Shown: positions 1 to 9,487, counted from the stretch's first letter. The stretch is DNA of 64,000 bases from RGIG5327 sp045612485 (GCA_045612485.1 JAZKZE010000115.1:1-64000), one strand, 5' to 3'. The notes: a model not told the origin generated them from the sequence alone. Program-made: numbers and translations.

Positions 1-292
1 GTCCGCAAGGCGATTGCCCTGCGGTTCATTCGCACATCCACTGCGCGCTCGGCGGCAACCGCCTCGCCTGGCAACCGAACATTTCTCTTTTTTCCATGAT
101 TTTATGGGACAGCTGTGTAATTTTTATGAAAATAAGGAAAATCCCCTTTTTCCGGGCAGAGGGGAGGCAGTGACGGGAAATATTCATACGGAATTCATCA
201 GATAAAATGCCGGGATTGCTTGCAAAAATCCCCGTATAATGTTATAGTAAAGAAAAGGGTTTTATCATGAGCCGGACAAAGGAAAAAAGCAA
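1..292. other. Gene-free left edge
   Basis: No convincing gene is seen here. Positions 1-75 are more GC-rich than what follows and are related to a stretch at 21440-21500 (see the repeat entry). Positions 211-234 form a short hairpin (CGGGATT paired with AATCCCCG), directly followed by TATAAT at 235-240, a possible -10 box for the lipase-like gene at 293. No good -35 box lies at 16-18 bases, so the promoter call is weak. Confidence 0.4.
11..73. repeat. Copy 1 of a diverged GC-rich repeat
   Basis: Positions 37-73 align without gaps to 21464-21500 with 29 of 37 bases identical by eye. A second block upstream, CGATT...CTGCGGT (11-25), matches 21440-21453. Both copies lie in non-coding DNA. The nature of the element is unknown; it could be a decayed mobile-element end or a conserved structured repeat. 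Confidence 0.4.
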
Positions 293-2209
293 ATGGTCAA
301 ATATATTCTGTTACTTATTTTTTCAGTGATTTTACTTTTTACATCTTCCTGTGCTTCTGATATATCTGTACGGAAAAGCAACCGTCTTGCTGTACTGGAG
401 TATGATAAATTGAGTAATCTTACCGCAAGCGGGTTGAGTGCCGGAACGGAAAATCTGCTTGCCAATTATCTGCTTATGGATGAATTTGAAAAAGATCCGG
501 ATAAGGTGATCCATTTTTTCATGGGGCTTTTCCGGAAGGAACATAAAGCAAAATATCTTCATGCGCTTGCCGATATTTCTTTACGGTGCGGCAGAAGATA
601 CCATTCCGATGCAGATAAAGCGATCCGTTACTATCTTCCTGCGGCGGTATTCAGTTATGCGTTTCTCAGTTTTCTGGATGATCCGGTCAAACAGCCTTAC
701 AACGCAGACAGAATACACTCTATCCATGTATATAATGCCGCTGTTACAGAACTTTTTATCTATCTTGACAGTAAAAAACTTTACCGCCGGGACGGGTACA
801 GTATTGATACCGGGGCAAATATGAGGATCACTTTTGAAAAGCCGGATTACAAACTGCCGCTTCCGGTCACATCTTACAGGAATTTTCATCCGTGCATTAA
901 TTATTCCGCAGAAAATCTGACCCATACCACCCGGCATTTCGGACTCGGCGTGCCTTTGATCTGTGATCTTGAAAATGAGAAACTTCATCATAAGGAGGTC
1001 TGGGCGAAAGATCAGGCGCATCCGGCAACATTGTATATCCGTTTCCAGCCCGACCGCAGTTATATGGATCTGAAAGCGCAGCTTGTTTTCTGTGATACAA
1101 GAGAATATGAAGAGATAAAACTCGTTTCCCGTACCATTCCCCTCGCATTGGATTTTTCCACTCCCATCGCCTATATGGCAAAGAAACCTCTGCCGCTGCA
1201 TCAATTCTTTTATATGCTTCATCCGGATGACGGAGGGGACTTGCAGGGACTGTACAAATTTGAAAGTTTCAATGAAAAACGTATTCCAGTGGTGCTTGTA
1301 CACGGTCTTATGTCCAGCACCCGTACCTGGATACAGATGTTCAATACCTTGCAGAACGATCCGGATATCCGTAAACATTTCCAGTTCTGGGGATACTCCT
1401 ATTCCAGCGGTATCCCGGTGCTTTTTACCGCAAAAGAACTGCGTGGATCTCTGGAAAAGGAACGGGAAAGACTTGTAAAAGAAGGGAAAAATGTGGAAAT
1501 GTTCGATCAGATGGTGCTTGTGGGACACTCCATGGGCGGATTGTTATGCAAAACCGCATTGATGGATACCCATGAGGATTTTGCAAAAAATATTCTGAAA
1601 GGCAGAGGCGCAGACCTTCAGAAAAAACTCAATAAGGAACAGATGGATTTTCTGCAAAGTATCCTTAAAATAAAGCATCTGGATTTTGTGAAGAGAGTGA
1701 TCTTTATTGCCGTACCCCACAGAGGATCGGATTTTGCAAAAAGTTTTATAGGACAGCTGGGCAGCAGACTTATCCGGCTTCCTGTGAATATGATCTCACG
1801 CTTCAACAGTATCGTAAAAAGTGTTCTGCCCGGGGAGCCTGCCGGTAAATATCCCACCGGGATCGATAATCTTACACCGGACAGCGTTGCTCTTAATGAA
1901 CTTATGAAACAGCCATTCCGTAAAGGCATCCCCTATCACTCTATCATCGGCAATAACCGTAAAGAGGGGGTTCCCGCCGGAAGTGACGGGATCGTACCCT
2001 ACAGCAGCAGTCATCTTGACGGTGCGGCAAGTGAACTTGTGGTAAGATCCGGACACAGTGCCCAGCAGAACCCTCTTGCCATTCAGGAAGTAAGACGAAT
2101 CCTTCTGGAACATCTTGAAAGTGTAAAGAAAAAGAATAAAAATTTTCCATATAAAACTGAGAAAAACAACAGCAAAAGGGATAAGATTCCTGAAAAGAGT
2201 GTAAAATGA
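293..2209 (+). CDS. Alpha/beta-hydrolase (lipase-like) lipoprotein
   Basis: This 638-aa protein starts with a lipoprotein signal peptide: a hydrophobic run ends in the lipobox FTSSC, so it is probably anchored in a membrane and faces the periplasm or the surface. The C-terminal half is an alpha/beta-hydrolase domain. It has the oxyanion-region HG motif (VVLVHGLMSS, about residue 337), the nucleophile elbow GHSMGG with Ser near residue 411, a candidate acid in GSDGIVPYSS (about 565) and a candidate His in SGHSAQQNP (about 587). The family includes triacylglycerol lipases and PGAP1-like esterases; the substrate cannot be told. The first 300 residues are not recognised. An AAAGGA sequence lies upstream of the ATG. 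The stop overlaps the next gene by 4 bases, so the two are probably co-transcribed. Confidence 0.85.
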   Translation: MVKYILLLIFSVILLFTSSCASDISVRKSNRLAVLEYDKLSNLTASGLSAGTENLLANYLLMDEFEKDPDKVIHFFMGLFRKEHKAKYLHALADISLRCGRRYHSDADKAIRYYLPAAVFSYAFLSFLDDPVKQPYNADRIHSIHVYNAAVTELFIYLDSKKLYRRDGYSIDTGANMRITFEKPDYKLPLPVTSYRNFHPCINYSAENLTHTTRHFGLGVPLICDLENEKLHHKEVWAKDQAHPATLYIRFQPDRSYMDLKAQLVFCDTREYEEIKLVSRTIPLALDFSTPIAYMAKKPLPLHQFFYMLHPDDGGDLQGLYKFESFNEKRIPVVLVHGLMSSTRTWIQMFNTLQNDPDIRKHFQFWGYSYSSGIPVLFTAKELRGSLEKERERLVKEGKNVEMFDQMVLVGHSMGGLLCKTALMDTHEDFAKNILKGRGADLQKKLNKEQMDFLQSILKIKHLDFVKRVIFIAVPHRGSDFAKSFIGQLGSRLIRLPVNMISRFNSIVKSVLPGEPAGKYPTGIDNLTPDSVALNELMKQPFRKGIPYHSIIGNNRKEGVPAGSDGIVPYSSSHLDGAASELVVRSGHSAQQNPLAIQEVRRILLEHLESVKKKNKNFPYKTEKNNSKRDKIPEKSVK

Positions 2210-3090
2210 AATTTTTCGGCAAAGAACTCCCGGTTTTCAAGGCAAACCTGCATACGCACACGAAACTTTCCGACGGCGGCTATACTGCGGAAGAGATCAT
2301 TGATCTTTACTCCGGCAAGGGATATGATGTGCTTGCTTTTACCGATCACAGAAAGACCAATAAAGTTTCTTCCTTTGATGGAAAAGGTATGACTCTTATT
2401 TCCGGGATCGAACTGCATCCGGATGGACCCCGGGGGATAAAATGGCATCTTCTCGGTCTGAATGTTCCGGAAGATCTCCCGGGGGAATACAAAACCGCAG
2501 ATGATGCGGTCACTGCCGTTCTCGTTGCCGGAGGGATCGTTTTCTGCGCCCATCCCCACTGGTGCGGTCTTACGTCACAGGATGTATTGCATCTTCCCGG
2601 ACTTTCCGGGATCGAAGTATATAATACCTCCTGCCGCTTTATCGGAAAAGATTATAATGACCAGTGCTGGGATGAATTGACCAGTGCCGGTTTCATCCAT
2701 GGAGCCCTTGCTGTGGATGATACTCATTCTTCCTGTCATCTTTTCGGCGGCTGGACAATGATTGCTGCTGAAGATAAAAGCGTGCCTTCCATTATGAATG
2801 CTCTTGCACAGGGCAATTACTATGCCACCCAGGGACCGGAATTTTACTCTCTGGAACTGAAAGAACGGGTATTCAAAGCAGAATTTTCTGAAGCTGTGGA
2901 AGTGATCCTTGTAGGGATAAACAGTACCGGCGTATGTATTACCGCCCCCAACTTCCCCAATTATGGAGACAATATCACTCTTACAAGTTTTGAACGGGAA
3001 CTTCCTCCGCATATCAAAGGCGTTGTCCGCTGCCGTATCCGGAATAAGGAAGGAAAATATGCCTGGACGCCGCCTGTGATCGTGGAATAA
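2206..3090 (+). CDS. PHP-domain metal-dependent phosphoesterase
   Basis: This 294-aa cytoplasmic protein begins with the PHP-domain signature NLHTHTKLSDG (residues 14-24), followed by LAFTDHR, SGIELH, CAHPHW and DDTHSS, which carry the expected metal-binding His and Asp residues. Stand-alone PHP proteins of this size hydrolyse phosphoesters such as histidinol phosphate or nucleotide phosphates; the substrate here is unknown. It lacks the helix-hairpin-helix or polymerase domains seen in other PHP proteins. It overlaps the upstream lipase-like gene by 4 bases (ATGA), which indicates translational coupling. Confidence 0.85.
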   Translation: MKFFGKELPVFKANLHTHTKLSDGGYTAEEIIDLYSGKGYDVLAFTDHRKTNKVSSFDGKGMTLISGIELHPDGPRGIKWHLLGLNVPEDLPGEYKTADDAVTAVLVAGGIVFCAHPHWCGLTSQDVLHLPGLSGIEVYNTSCRFIGKDYNDQCWDELTSAGFIHGALAVDDTHSSCHLFGGWTMIAAEDKSVPSIMNALAQGNYYATQGPEFYSLELKERVFKAEFSEAVEVILVGINSTGVCITAPNFPNYGDNITLTSFERELPPHIKGVVRCRIRNKEGKYAWTPPVIVE

Positions 3091-3119
3091 AGCGTAGTAA
3101 GGAAAGGAAGAGGAATATA

Positions 3120-3572
3120 ATGACTCTTTTGATGAAAATATATTTTCTCTGTCATGCTTTTTATGGAGTCATGTACTATATCTTCCTTCCGCTGCTTTTT
3201 CTTGCCGCTGCCGTATTGCTGTATTATGCTGTACGGCAGAAAAAGCTCTTTTTTATTCTGCTTTTTATATTGCCGTTTTCCTGGGAAGTAATTCATACTT
3301 CTGTGATTTATGGAGCATGGCGCTACCGGATGGAATTAAGGGATACCTATGGGAAAAATCAATGGGGTTGGACGGATATTTCTGTAATGGCACCGGACAA
3401 AAAGGCAGAATATGCAAAATATTCTTATCATCCCCGGGAACGGAATGTAAAGGGGGGGCTGGTACGACTCCTTGTATTGCTGCCCCTCCTTTATCTTGCC
3501 GGGAGCATCTTTTATGCAAGCATCTCTTTTTTCAAATATTTTTTCCGGAAATATGTTTGTAAAAAGCAATAA
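3120..3572 (+). CDS. Small integral membrane protein
   Basis: A 150-aa protein of no recognised family. It has about three hydrophobic segments (roughly residues 12-38, 42-62 and 112-135) and a charged central loop rich in Tyr, Lys and Arg (residues 65-105). It follows the PHP gene by 29 bases and has a strong ribosome binding site (AAGGAAAGGAAGAGG) before its ATG, so it is likely the third gene of the same transcript. Function unknown. Confidence 0.7.
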   Translation: MTLLMKIYFLCHAFYGVMYYIFLPLLFLAAAVLLYYAVRQKKLFFILLFILPFSWEVIHTSVIYGAWRYRMELRDTYGKNQWGWTDISVMAPDKKAEYAKYSYHPRERNVKGGLVRLLVLLPLLYLAGSIFYASISFFKYFFRKYVCKKQ

Positions 3573-3631
3573 AAGGTATATAGTAAACCTCATATTTATT
3601 TCAGAGATGATTTCAGAAAAATAAAAGCGGT

Positions 3632-3649
3632 CAGAAAAAGATTTTTCTG
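3632..3649 (+). other. Short perfect hairpin before the MATE cluster
   Basis: CAGAAAAA (3632-3639) and TTTTTCTG (3642-3649) are perfect inverted repeats in the 115-base gap before the first MATE gene. No U-run follows in either direction, so it is not a clear terminator. Confidence 0.3.
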
Positions 3650-3687
3650 CGGAATACTTTTGAGATCACCTCTCCGGAGAGGATAAA

Positions 3688-5061
3688 ATGAGTACGGATA
3701 AAAAATATGAGATGGATATGTGCCATGGACCGCTGTTCAGCAAGGTGCTGCATTTTTCCGTCCCGCTGATCCTTTCCAATCTTGCCGCATTGCTTTTTAC
3801 TGCCGCTGATCTGGTAATTCTGGGGCAGTTTACCACTTCTGATGATATGGCGGCAGTGGGTGCCTCCTGCGGTTTTATTGTCCTGATGCTCAATCTTTTC
3901 TGGGGGATCGCCGCCGGAGTGAATGTGCTTGCCGCCCGTTATACCGGGGCGAAAGATCCGGAAAAGGTATCGAAAACAGTCCATACGTCCATTGCAGTTG
4001 CGGCTGTGGGCGGAATCATTATGGGGATCATAAGTTATCTTCTTACCGATCCCATTCTGCGTATTATGGCAACGCCGGAAAAGATTATGGACAAGGCAAG
4101 ACTCTATTTGCAGATCTCCTGTACGGGTGTGCCTTTCATGATCCTTTACAGTTTCGGCAGTTCCATCATCCGGGCGGTGGGGGATACAAAAAGACCGCTC
4201 ATTTATATGATCATATCCGGGATAGCCAATGTGCTTCTCAATCTTTTCTTCATCCTTGTGCTGAAAATGGATGTTGCCGGGGTTGCCATAGCCACCCAGG
4301 CGGCACATTTTATTTCTGCATTTCTGGTTCTGCGGGCTTTGGTGAAGTCGGAGGAAGATTATAAACTTGTCTGGAAAAAGATCCGTATTGACTGGAAGAG
4401 TTTCAAGGAGATGATGCAGATCGGTATTCCTGCCGGATTTCAGGGTTCCATGTTTTCCATATCCAATATGGGAATACAATCCACGATCAATACTTTCGGC
4501 CCTGACGCCATTGCCGGGAATACCGCTGCCAATAATCTGGAAGGACTGGTTTATGCTGTATGTTATTCCTTCTATTTTGCCGCCATAAGTTTTGCCGGAC
4601 AGAATCATGGCGGAAAACAGTATAAAAGGATCATAAAAAGCATATTTATCTGCATGCTGTATTCTGCAGTGGGGACCGTTCTTCTGGGATGGGCTTTTAT
4701 TTTTTTCGGAAAAGAACTTCTTGCCATATACACCCCGGATCCGGAAGCGGTGAAATGGGGATTCATCCGCGTGAAAATGATTTTTGCTCTTTATATCATG
4801 TGCGGCATCATGGATGTTATATCCGGTGCCCTGAGGGGATTGGGACATTCTCTGAAGCCTGCCATCGTGATCGTTTTCTGGGTCTGTATATTCCGTATAA
4901 TATGGATCTTTACGGTATTTCCCCTCAAGCCCACTCTGGAAACGCTTTTGCTGGTGTATCCTGTATCCTGGATCATGGTATGTCTGTTCAACGGGGTGAT
5001 GCTTTATATCGTATGCCGTAAAATGCTGGTGAATGCAAGCAAACGGCTGTTTGACAAATAG
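3688..5061 (+). CDS. MATE-family efflux transporter, copy 1
   Basis: A 457-aa inner-membrane protein with the twelve-helix, two-lobe pattern of MATE (multidrug and toxic compound extrusion) transporters of the NorM/DinF superfamily. Typical sequences are LVILGQFT and AVGASCGF in the first lobe and NMGIQSTINTFGP in the second. MATE proteins export cationic compounds in exchange for Na+ or H+. The ATG follows GAGAGGAT. It is the first of three tandem paralogs that share the N-terminus MDMCHGPLFSK, which points to local duplication. The gene is intact. Confidence 0.92.
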   Translation: MSTDKKYEMDMCHGPLFSKVLHFSVPLILSNLAALLFTAADLVILGQFTTSDDMAAVGASCGFIVLMLNLFWGIAAGVNVLAARYTGAKDPEKVSKTVHTSIAVAAVGGIIMGIISYLLTDPILRIMATPEKIMDKARLYLQISCTGVPFMILYSFGSSIIRAVGDTKRPLIYMIISGIANVLLNLFFILVLKMDVAGVAIATQAAHFISAFLVLRALVKSEEDYKLVWKKIRIDWKSFKEMMQIGIPAGFQGSMFSISNMGIQSTINTFGPDAIAGNTAANNLEGLVYAVCYSFYFAAISFAGQNHGGKQYKRIIKSIFICMLYSAVGTVLLGWAFIFFGKELLAIYTPDPEAVKWGFIRVKMIFALYIMCGIMDVISGALRGLGHSLKPAIVIVFWVCIFRIIWIFTVFPLKPTLETLLLVYPVSWIMVCLFNGVMLYIVCRKMLVNASKRLFDK

Positions 5062-5076
5062 CGGGTGGAAATAAAA

Positions 5077-6450
5077 ATGAGTACAGAAAAAAAATATGCA
5101 ATGGATATGTGTCATGGACCGCTTTTCAGCAAGGTATTGCGTTATTCACTTCCGCTGATCCTTTCCAATCTTGCCGCATTGCTGTTTCATGCTACCGACC
5201 TTGTTGTACTGGGGCAGTTCACCACTTCCGACGATATGGCGGCAGTGGGGGCTACCAGCGGATTTATCCTTCTTATGCTCAATCTTTTCTGGGGCGTTTC
5301 CACGGGAGTAAATGTACTGACCGCCCGTTATACCGGAGCGAATGATCCGGAAAATGTATCAAAAACCGTCCATACTGCTATTGTCGTTGCGGCTCTTGGC
5401 GGGATCATTATGGGGGGGATAAGTTATCTTCTTACCGATCCCATTCTGCATCTCATGGCAACACCGGAAAAGATCATGGACAAGGCAAGACTGTATATGC
5501 GTCTTTCCTGTGCCGGGGTGCCCTTTATTATTTTTTACAGTTTCGGAAGTGCTGTCGTCCGGGCAGTGGGGGATACAAAACGGCCGCTTATCTATATGAT
5601 CGTTTCCGGTATCATCAATGTTTTTCTCAATCTCTTTTTCATCCTTGTTCTGAAAATGGATGTTGCCGGAGTTGCCATAGCCACCCAGGTGGCTCATTTG
5701 ATTTCCGCCTTTCTTATTTTGCGGGCATTGATAAGATCCAATGAGTCATATAAACTTGTCTGGAGAAAGATCTGTATTGACTGGAAGAGTCTGAAGGAGA
5801 TGCTGCAAATCGGTATTCCTGCCGGGGTGCAGGGGTCTATGTTCACCATTGCCAATATGGCGATACAGGCTACCATCAATACATTCGGACCTGCCGCCAT
5901 TGCCGGAAGTACCGCCGCTGTCAGTCTGGAAGGAACTGTCCATACGGTTTGCGCCACATTCTACCTTACAAGTATAAGTTTTGCAGGACAGAATCACGGC
6001 GGTAAAAAATATAAAAGGATCGTAAAAAGCATCTTTATATGTGCCGTCTGCTCTGCGGTGGGGATCGCGGTAATGGGATGGACTTTCATCCTTTTCGGTA
6101 AACAGCTTCTTGGCGTATATAATCCGGATCCGGAGGTCATCCAATGGGGATTCATCCGTGTAAAAATGGTACTTTCCCTTTACTTCCTCTGCGGTGTCAT
6201 GGATGTTATTTCCGGGGCGTTGAGAGGTTTGGGACACTCTTTGAAGCCCGCCATAGTCATCGTATTCGGTGTTTGCGTGTTCCGTATGATCTGGATCTTT
6301 ACTGTATTCCGGCATGATCCTACACTGGAAACGCTTTTTATCGTTTATCCGGTATCATGGATTTTGATTTGCCTTATCAATGGTACAATGCTTTATGTTG
6401 TATGCCGTAAAATGCTGAAAAATGCAAGCAGACGGTTGTTTGACAAATAA
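5077..6450 (+). CDS. MATE-family efflux transporter, copy 2
   Basis: A 457-aa MATE transporter, clearly the closest relative of copy 1 just upstream: most blocks are near-identical, including DPILHLMATPEKIMDKARLY. I chose the ATG at 5077 over an in-frame GTG at 5065 because it gives the same N-terminus as copy 1 (MSTEKKYAMDMCHG) and leaves a GGTGG ribosome binding site at a normal distance. It begins 15 bases after copy 1 and is surely co-transcribed. Differences from copy 1 gather in the loop and pore-facing segments near residues 250-300, which could mean a different substrate. Confidence 0.92.
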   Translation: MSTEKKYAMDMCHGPLFSKVLRYSLPLILSNLAALLFHATDLVVLGQFTTSDDMAAVGATSGFILLMLNLFWGVSTGVNVLTARYTGANDPENVSKTVHTAIVVAALGGIIMGGISYLLTDPILHLMATPEKIMDKARLYMRLSCAGVPFIIFYSFGSAVVRAVGDTKRPLIYMIVSGIINVFLNLFFILVLKMDVAGVAIATQVAHLISAFLILRALIRSNESYKLVWRKICIDWKSLKEMLQIGIPAGVQGSMFTIANMAIQATINTFGPAAIAGSTAAVSLEGTVHTVCATFYLTSISFAGQNHGGKKYKRIVKSIFICAVCSAVGIAVMGWTFILFGKQLLGVYNPDPEVIQWGFIRVKMVLSLYFLCGVMDVISGALRGLGHSLKPAIVIVFGVCVFRMIWIFTVFRHDPTLETLFIVYPVSWILICLINGTMLYVVCRKMLKNASRRLFDK

Positions 6451-6467
6451 ATAGGAAAGGAATGAAA

Positions 6468-7859
6468 ATGAGTAACGGAAAAAGGTACAAGATGGATATG
6501 TGTCACGGACCGCTTTTCAGCAAGATCGTCCGTCTTGCAGTACCTCTGGCAATGGCAAATGCTCTTGCTTTGATGTTTCATGCGGCAGACTTGATGGTGC
6601 TGGGGCATTTTGCCTCTTCCGACGCTATGGCGGCAGTGGGGGCGGCTCCCTCTTTTACCACTTTGATGCTCAATCTTTTCTGGGGGATCGGTTCCGGGGT
6701 GAATGTACTTGTTGCCCGTTATACCGGGGCAAAGGATAAACTGCATCTGGAAAAAACCATCCATACGGCGATCACCGTTGCCATTGCCGGCGGGATCATC
6801 CTTGCTGTTGGCGGCTGTTTTATCACGAAGCCTGTTTTGCGTTTTATGGAAGTTCCTGACGTGATTTTTGATAAAGCCTGTCTTTATCTGTGGATCTGGT
6901 GTCTGGGGTCGCCTTTTATGATCCTTTACAGTTTCGGCAGTGCCATCCTCCGGGCGATCGGGGATACAAAGAGGCCGCTTATCTATATGATCATTGCCGG
7001 AGTGACCAATGTATTATTGAATCTCTTTTTTGTTACTGTATGTAAAATGGATGTTGCCGGAGTTGCCATTGCCACAAAGATCTCCAATGCGGTTTCCGCC
7101 ATTCTTGTACTTATCGCCCTTACCCGCAGTAAGGAAGATTATCAACTCATTTGGAAAAAACTCACATTCTACTGGCCCGTATTCAAAGAGATGTTGCGTA
7201 TCGGTATTCCGGCAGGGATACAGGGGGCGTTGTTCTCTCTTTCCAATATGATCATTCAGGGGACCATCAACTCTTTCGGTCCTGCTGCCATTGCCGGAAG
7301 TACGGCGGGATTGAGTCTGGAAGGGATCGTTCATGCCGGAGCGACGGCTTTTGCATTGGCGGCAATGAGTTTTGTGGGACAGAATCACGGGGGCAGACAG
7401 TATAAGAGGATTATGAAAAGTATTTATATATGTCTGGGGTGTTCCTGCGGGGTGATGATCGCAGGCGGCGGTATCATTCTGGCATTCCATACCCAATTTC
7501 TTTCCATTTTCAATCCTGATCCGGAAGTGATCAGATGGGGGTCGATCCGGCTTTTCTGTCAGTTGTCTTTCTATCCTCTGCTTGCTGTAATGGAGGTGCA
7601 GAATTCTTCTCTGCGGGGACTTGGGTACTCATTCTGGCCTATGGTCATTACTCTTATGGGGGCATGTGTTTTCCGGGTGATTTGGGTATTTACCATCTTC
7701 CCCCATTACAAAACTATGGAAAATCTGATGATCTCCTATCCGGTTTCCTGGACTCTCATCTGTCTGGTCAACGGAGCATTGCTTATCTGTATCTGCCGCA
7801 GGATGCTTATACGGGCAAGCAAACGGCAGTTTGATTTACTGACAGTAAAGAAAAGTTGA
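6468..7859 (+). CDS. MATE-family efflux transporter, copy 3
   Basis: A 463-aa MATE transporter, the most diverged of the three tandem copies but with the same start (MSNGKRYKMDMCHGPLFSK) and the same conserved segments (GIPAGIQGALFSLSNM, QNHGGRQYKRIMKS). Of two in-frame ATGs (6462 and 6468), the second has the better spacing from AGGAAAGG at 6453-6460. The gene follows copy 2 by 17 bases. Substrate unknown. Confidence 0.92.
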   Translation: MSNGKRYKMDMCHGPLFSKIVRLAVPLAMANALALMFHAADLMVLGHFASSDAMAAVGAAPSFTTLMLNLFWGIGSGVNVLVARYTGAKDKLHLEKTIHTAITVAIAGGIILAVGGCFITKPVLRFMEVPDVIFDKACLYLWIWCLGSPFMILYSFGSAILRAIGDTKRPLIYMIIAGVTNVLLNLFFVTVCKMDVAGVAIATKISNAVSAILVLIALTRSKEDYQLIWKKLTFYWPVFKEMLRIGIPAGIQGALFSLSNMIIQGTINSFGPAAIAGSTAGLSLEGIVHAGATAFALAAMSFVGQNHGGRQYKRIMKSIYICLGCSCGVMIAGGGIILAFHTQFLSIFNPDPEVIRWGSIRLFCQLSFYPLLAVMEVQNSSLRGLGYSFWPMVITLMGACVFRVIWVFTIFPHYKTMENLMISYPVSWTLICLVNGALLICICRRMLIRASKRQFDLLTVKKS

Positions 7860-7872
7860 AGAAGTCTGTTTT

Positions 7873-8154
7873 ATGAAAAAAGAAGAAAATATCCCCTGCC
7901 GGGAAAATTGCGGAGCGTGTTGTATAGCTCCTTCCATATCTTCCCCCATACCCGGAATGCCTCATGGTAAAAAGGCAGGGGAAAAGTGTATCCATCTGGA
8001 TGAAAATATGCGCTGCCGGATCTTTCACGATCCTGCCAGACCGAAGGTATGCGGTTCTCTGAAACCTTCTGCGGAAATGTGCGGAAAATCCCGTCAGGAG
8101 GCAATGGATTTCCTTGCGGAACTGGAAAGACTCACAGCTCCGCAGGAAAAGTAA
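7873..8154 (+). CDS. YkgJ-family cysteine-cluster protein
   Basis: This 93-aa protein has the cysteine pattern of the YkgJ/UPF0153 family: CRENCGACC near the N-terminus, then C-x9-C and two further Cys in the second half (CIHLDENMRC, PKVCG, EMCG). Members are thought to bind zinc or an Fe-S cluster; the function is not established. It starts 13 bases after MATE copy 3 and likely ends that transcript. Its stop lies 8 bases from the stop of the convergent SDR gene. Confidence 0.8.
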   Translation: MKKEENIPCRENCGACCIAPSISSPIPGMPHGKKAGEKCIHLDENMRCRIFHDPARPKVCGSLKPSAEMCGKSRQEAMDFLAELERLTAPQEK

Positions 8155-8162
8155 GAAGGATA

Positions 8163-8915
8163 TCAGTGGAAATTCATTCCGCCATTGATGTCAAGACATG
8201 CTCCAGTCATGTAATTGCCGCCTTCACCGGAAAGATAGACCGCTGCAAGTCCCACATCTTTGACTTTGCCCAGTCCCAGGGGAACATTGGATGCCAGATG
8301 TGCCACACCTTCTTCTCCGTGGGTCTGGAAAAGCAGTTCTGTTTCCACGATCCCCGGAACGATGGCATTGCAGGTGATATTGTAAGGTGCCCCTGTACGG
8401 GCAATGGTACGGGTGAAGGAGAGTATGCCTCCTTTGGTTGCCGCATAGTGGCAGTGACCGTAAAGTGCGCCGCGGTGGGCTACCATACTGCTTATATTGA
8501 TAATACGGCCGTATTTCTGATCCCGCATCATCTCCATTGCTTTTTTGGTACAGAGGAAAAGACTTTTGAGATTGGTCTTGATGATGAAATCCCAGTCATC
8601 TTCGCTGGTTTCAAAAATATCCTGTGCTTTGGTGGTACCGGCATTGTTTACAAGAATATCCAGTCTGCCGTATTTTTCTTTGATGAAGTCAAAAAGTTTT
8701 TTCACATCTTCCGTTTCGGAAACATCCGCACCGAAGGCGACAGCTTTGCCGTTATTGCTGATGATCTCATCGACCACACGATCGGCTTCTTGTTTACCGG
8801 AACGGTAATTGACAATGACCTCAGCTCTGGCTTTTGCCAGTTCCAGTGCTATTCCTTTTCCCAGGCCCCGGGAGGCTCCCGTTACGAGAGCGATTTTTCC
8901 TGTAAGTGAATCCAT
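8163..8915 (-). CDS. SDR-family oxidoreductase (FabG-like)
   Basis: A 250-aa short-chain dehydrogenase/reductase of the classical type. It has the cofactor motif TGASRGLGKG (residues 13-22), NNAG near residue 90, and the catalytic Ser/Tyr/Lys in ISSMVAH and YAATK. The sequence is FabG-like (3-oxoacyl-[ACP] reductase), but no other fatty-acid genes are nearby, so it may act on another keto or sugar substrate. NADP(H) use is suggested by the Arg-rich turn after beta-2 (NYRSGKQ). A GGAGG lies upstream of the ATG. It is a single gene, convergent with the YkgJ gene. Confidence 0.85.
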   Translation of the reverse strand: MDSLTGKIALVTGASRGLGKGIALELAKARAEVIVNYRSGKQEADRVVDEIISNNGKAVAFGADVSETEDVKKLFDFIKEKYGRLDILVNNAGTTKAQDIFETSEDDWDFIIKTNLKSLFLCTKKAMEMMRDQKYGRIINISSMVAHRGALYGHCHYAATKGGILSFTRTIARTGAPYNITCNAIVPGIVETELLFQTHGEEGVAHLASNVPLGLGKVKDVGLAAVYLSGEGGNYMTGACLDINGGMNFH

Positions 8916-9228
8916 AAATCATAACCTCCATATTCTGATTGTTCTTTACTATAGTTCTGAAAGGAAATTTTTTCAAGCCCCGGTATGGAAAAAGCTGTAT
9001 TGCTGTTCCATAAAACGGAGCAATATATTTGTCATTGCCTGTACTGCTTCCGGAACAGGCGGATCCATTGCGGTAATATAAAATTTTCTGTTTTCCAAAC
9101 AGGGAAAAACTCCTGTGATCATAGTATTATCCGGAACAATATGGAAATATAATAAAAATGTATTTGCTTTTTTTGAAAAATGTGCTATTTTTCCCTTATC
9201 TTACAAGTACAAGAAAGGAGTTCTGTTT
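8916..9228. other. Divergent intergenic region
   Basis: These 313 bases separate the minus-strand SDR gene from the plus-strand small lipoprotein gene and should hold both promoters. No clear consensus pair was found; TTGAAA and TTATCT with an 18-base spacer just before 9200 is the best plus-strand candidate. No convincing coding sequence or RNA was seen. Confidence 0.4.
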
Positions 9229-9429
9229 ATGAAAAAGATGTTTTTATTTGCTGTTTCTTTGTGTTTGCTGCTGGTTTTTTCTGTTGCCTGCCACCACAGA
9301 CCGCATCACAGAAAACCCCCGGTTCCCCCGCGTCACGGAGTACGGCCAGCACCTCCCCTGCATCATAAGGCAGTTCCAGCACCTCCCCGGCATACCGGAA
9401 AAGCCAAATATTATGGGGCGAAGCGGTAA
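9229..9429 (+). CDS. Small Pro/His-rich lipoprotein
   Basis: A 66-aa protein with a lipoprotein signal peptide (MKKMFLFAVSLCLLLVF, lipobox SVAC at residues 18-21). The mature part is only about 45 residues and is very rich in Pro and His, with HHRPHHRKPP and repeated PAPP/PPRH. His clusters suggest metal binding; this is inference. I chose the ATG at 9229, which has AAGGAG at a good distance; an in-frame extension to 9115 lacks these features. It appears monocistronic, with A/T-rich DNA downstream. Confidence 0.6.
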   Translation: MKKMFLFAVSLCLLLVFSVACHHRPHHRKPPVPPRHGVRPAPPLHHKAVPAPPRHTGKAKYYGAKR

Positions 9430-9487
9430 GAAAAAACTTTTTTCCTGAAAAAAAAAGAAAAAAAAGTTTGAAAAAAGAAAAAAATGC

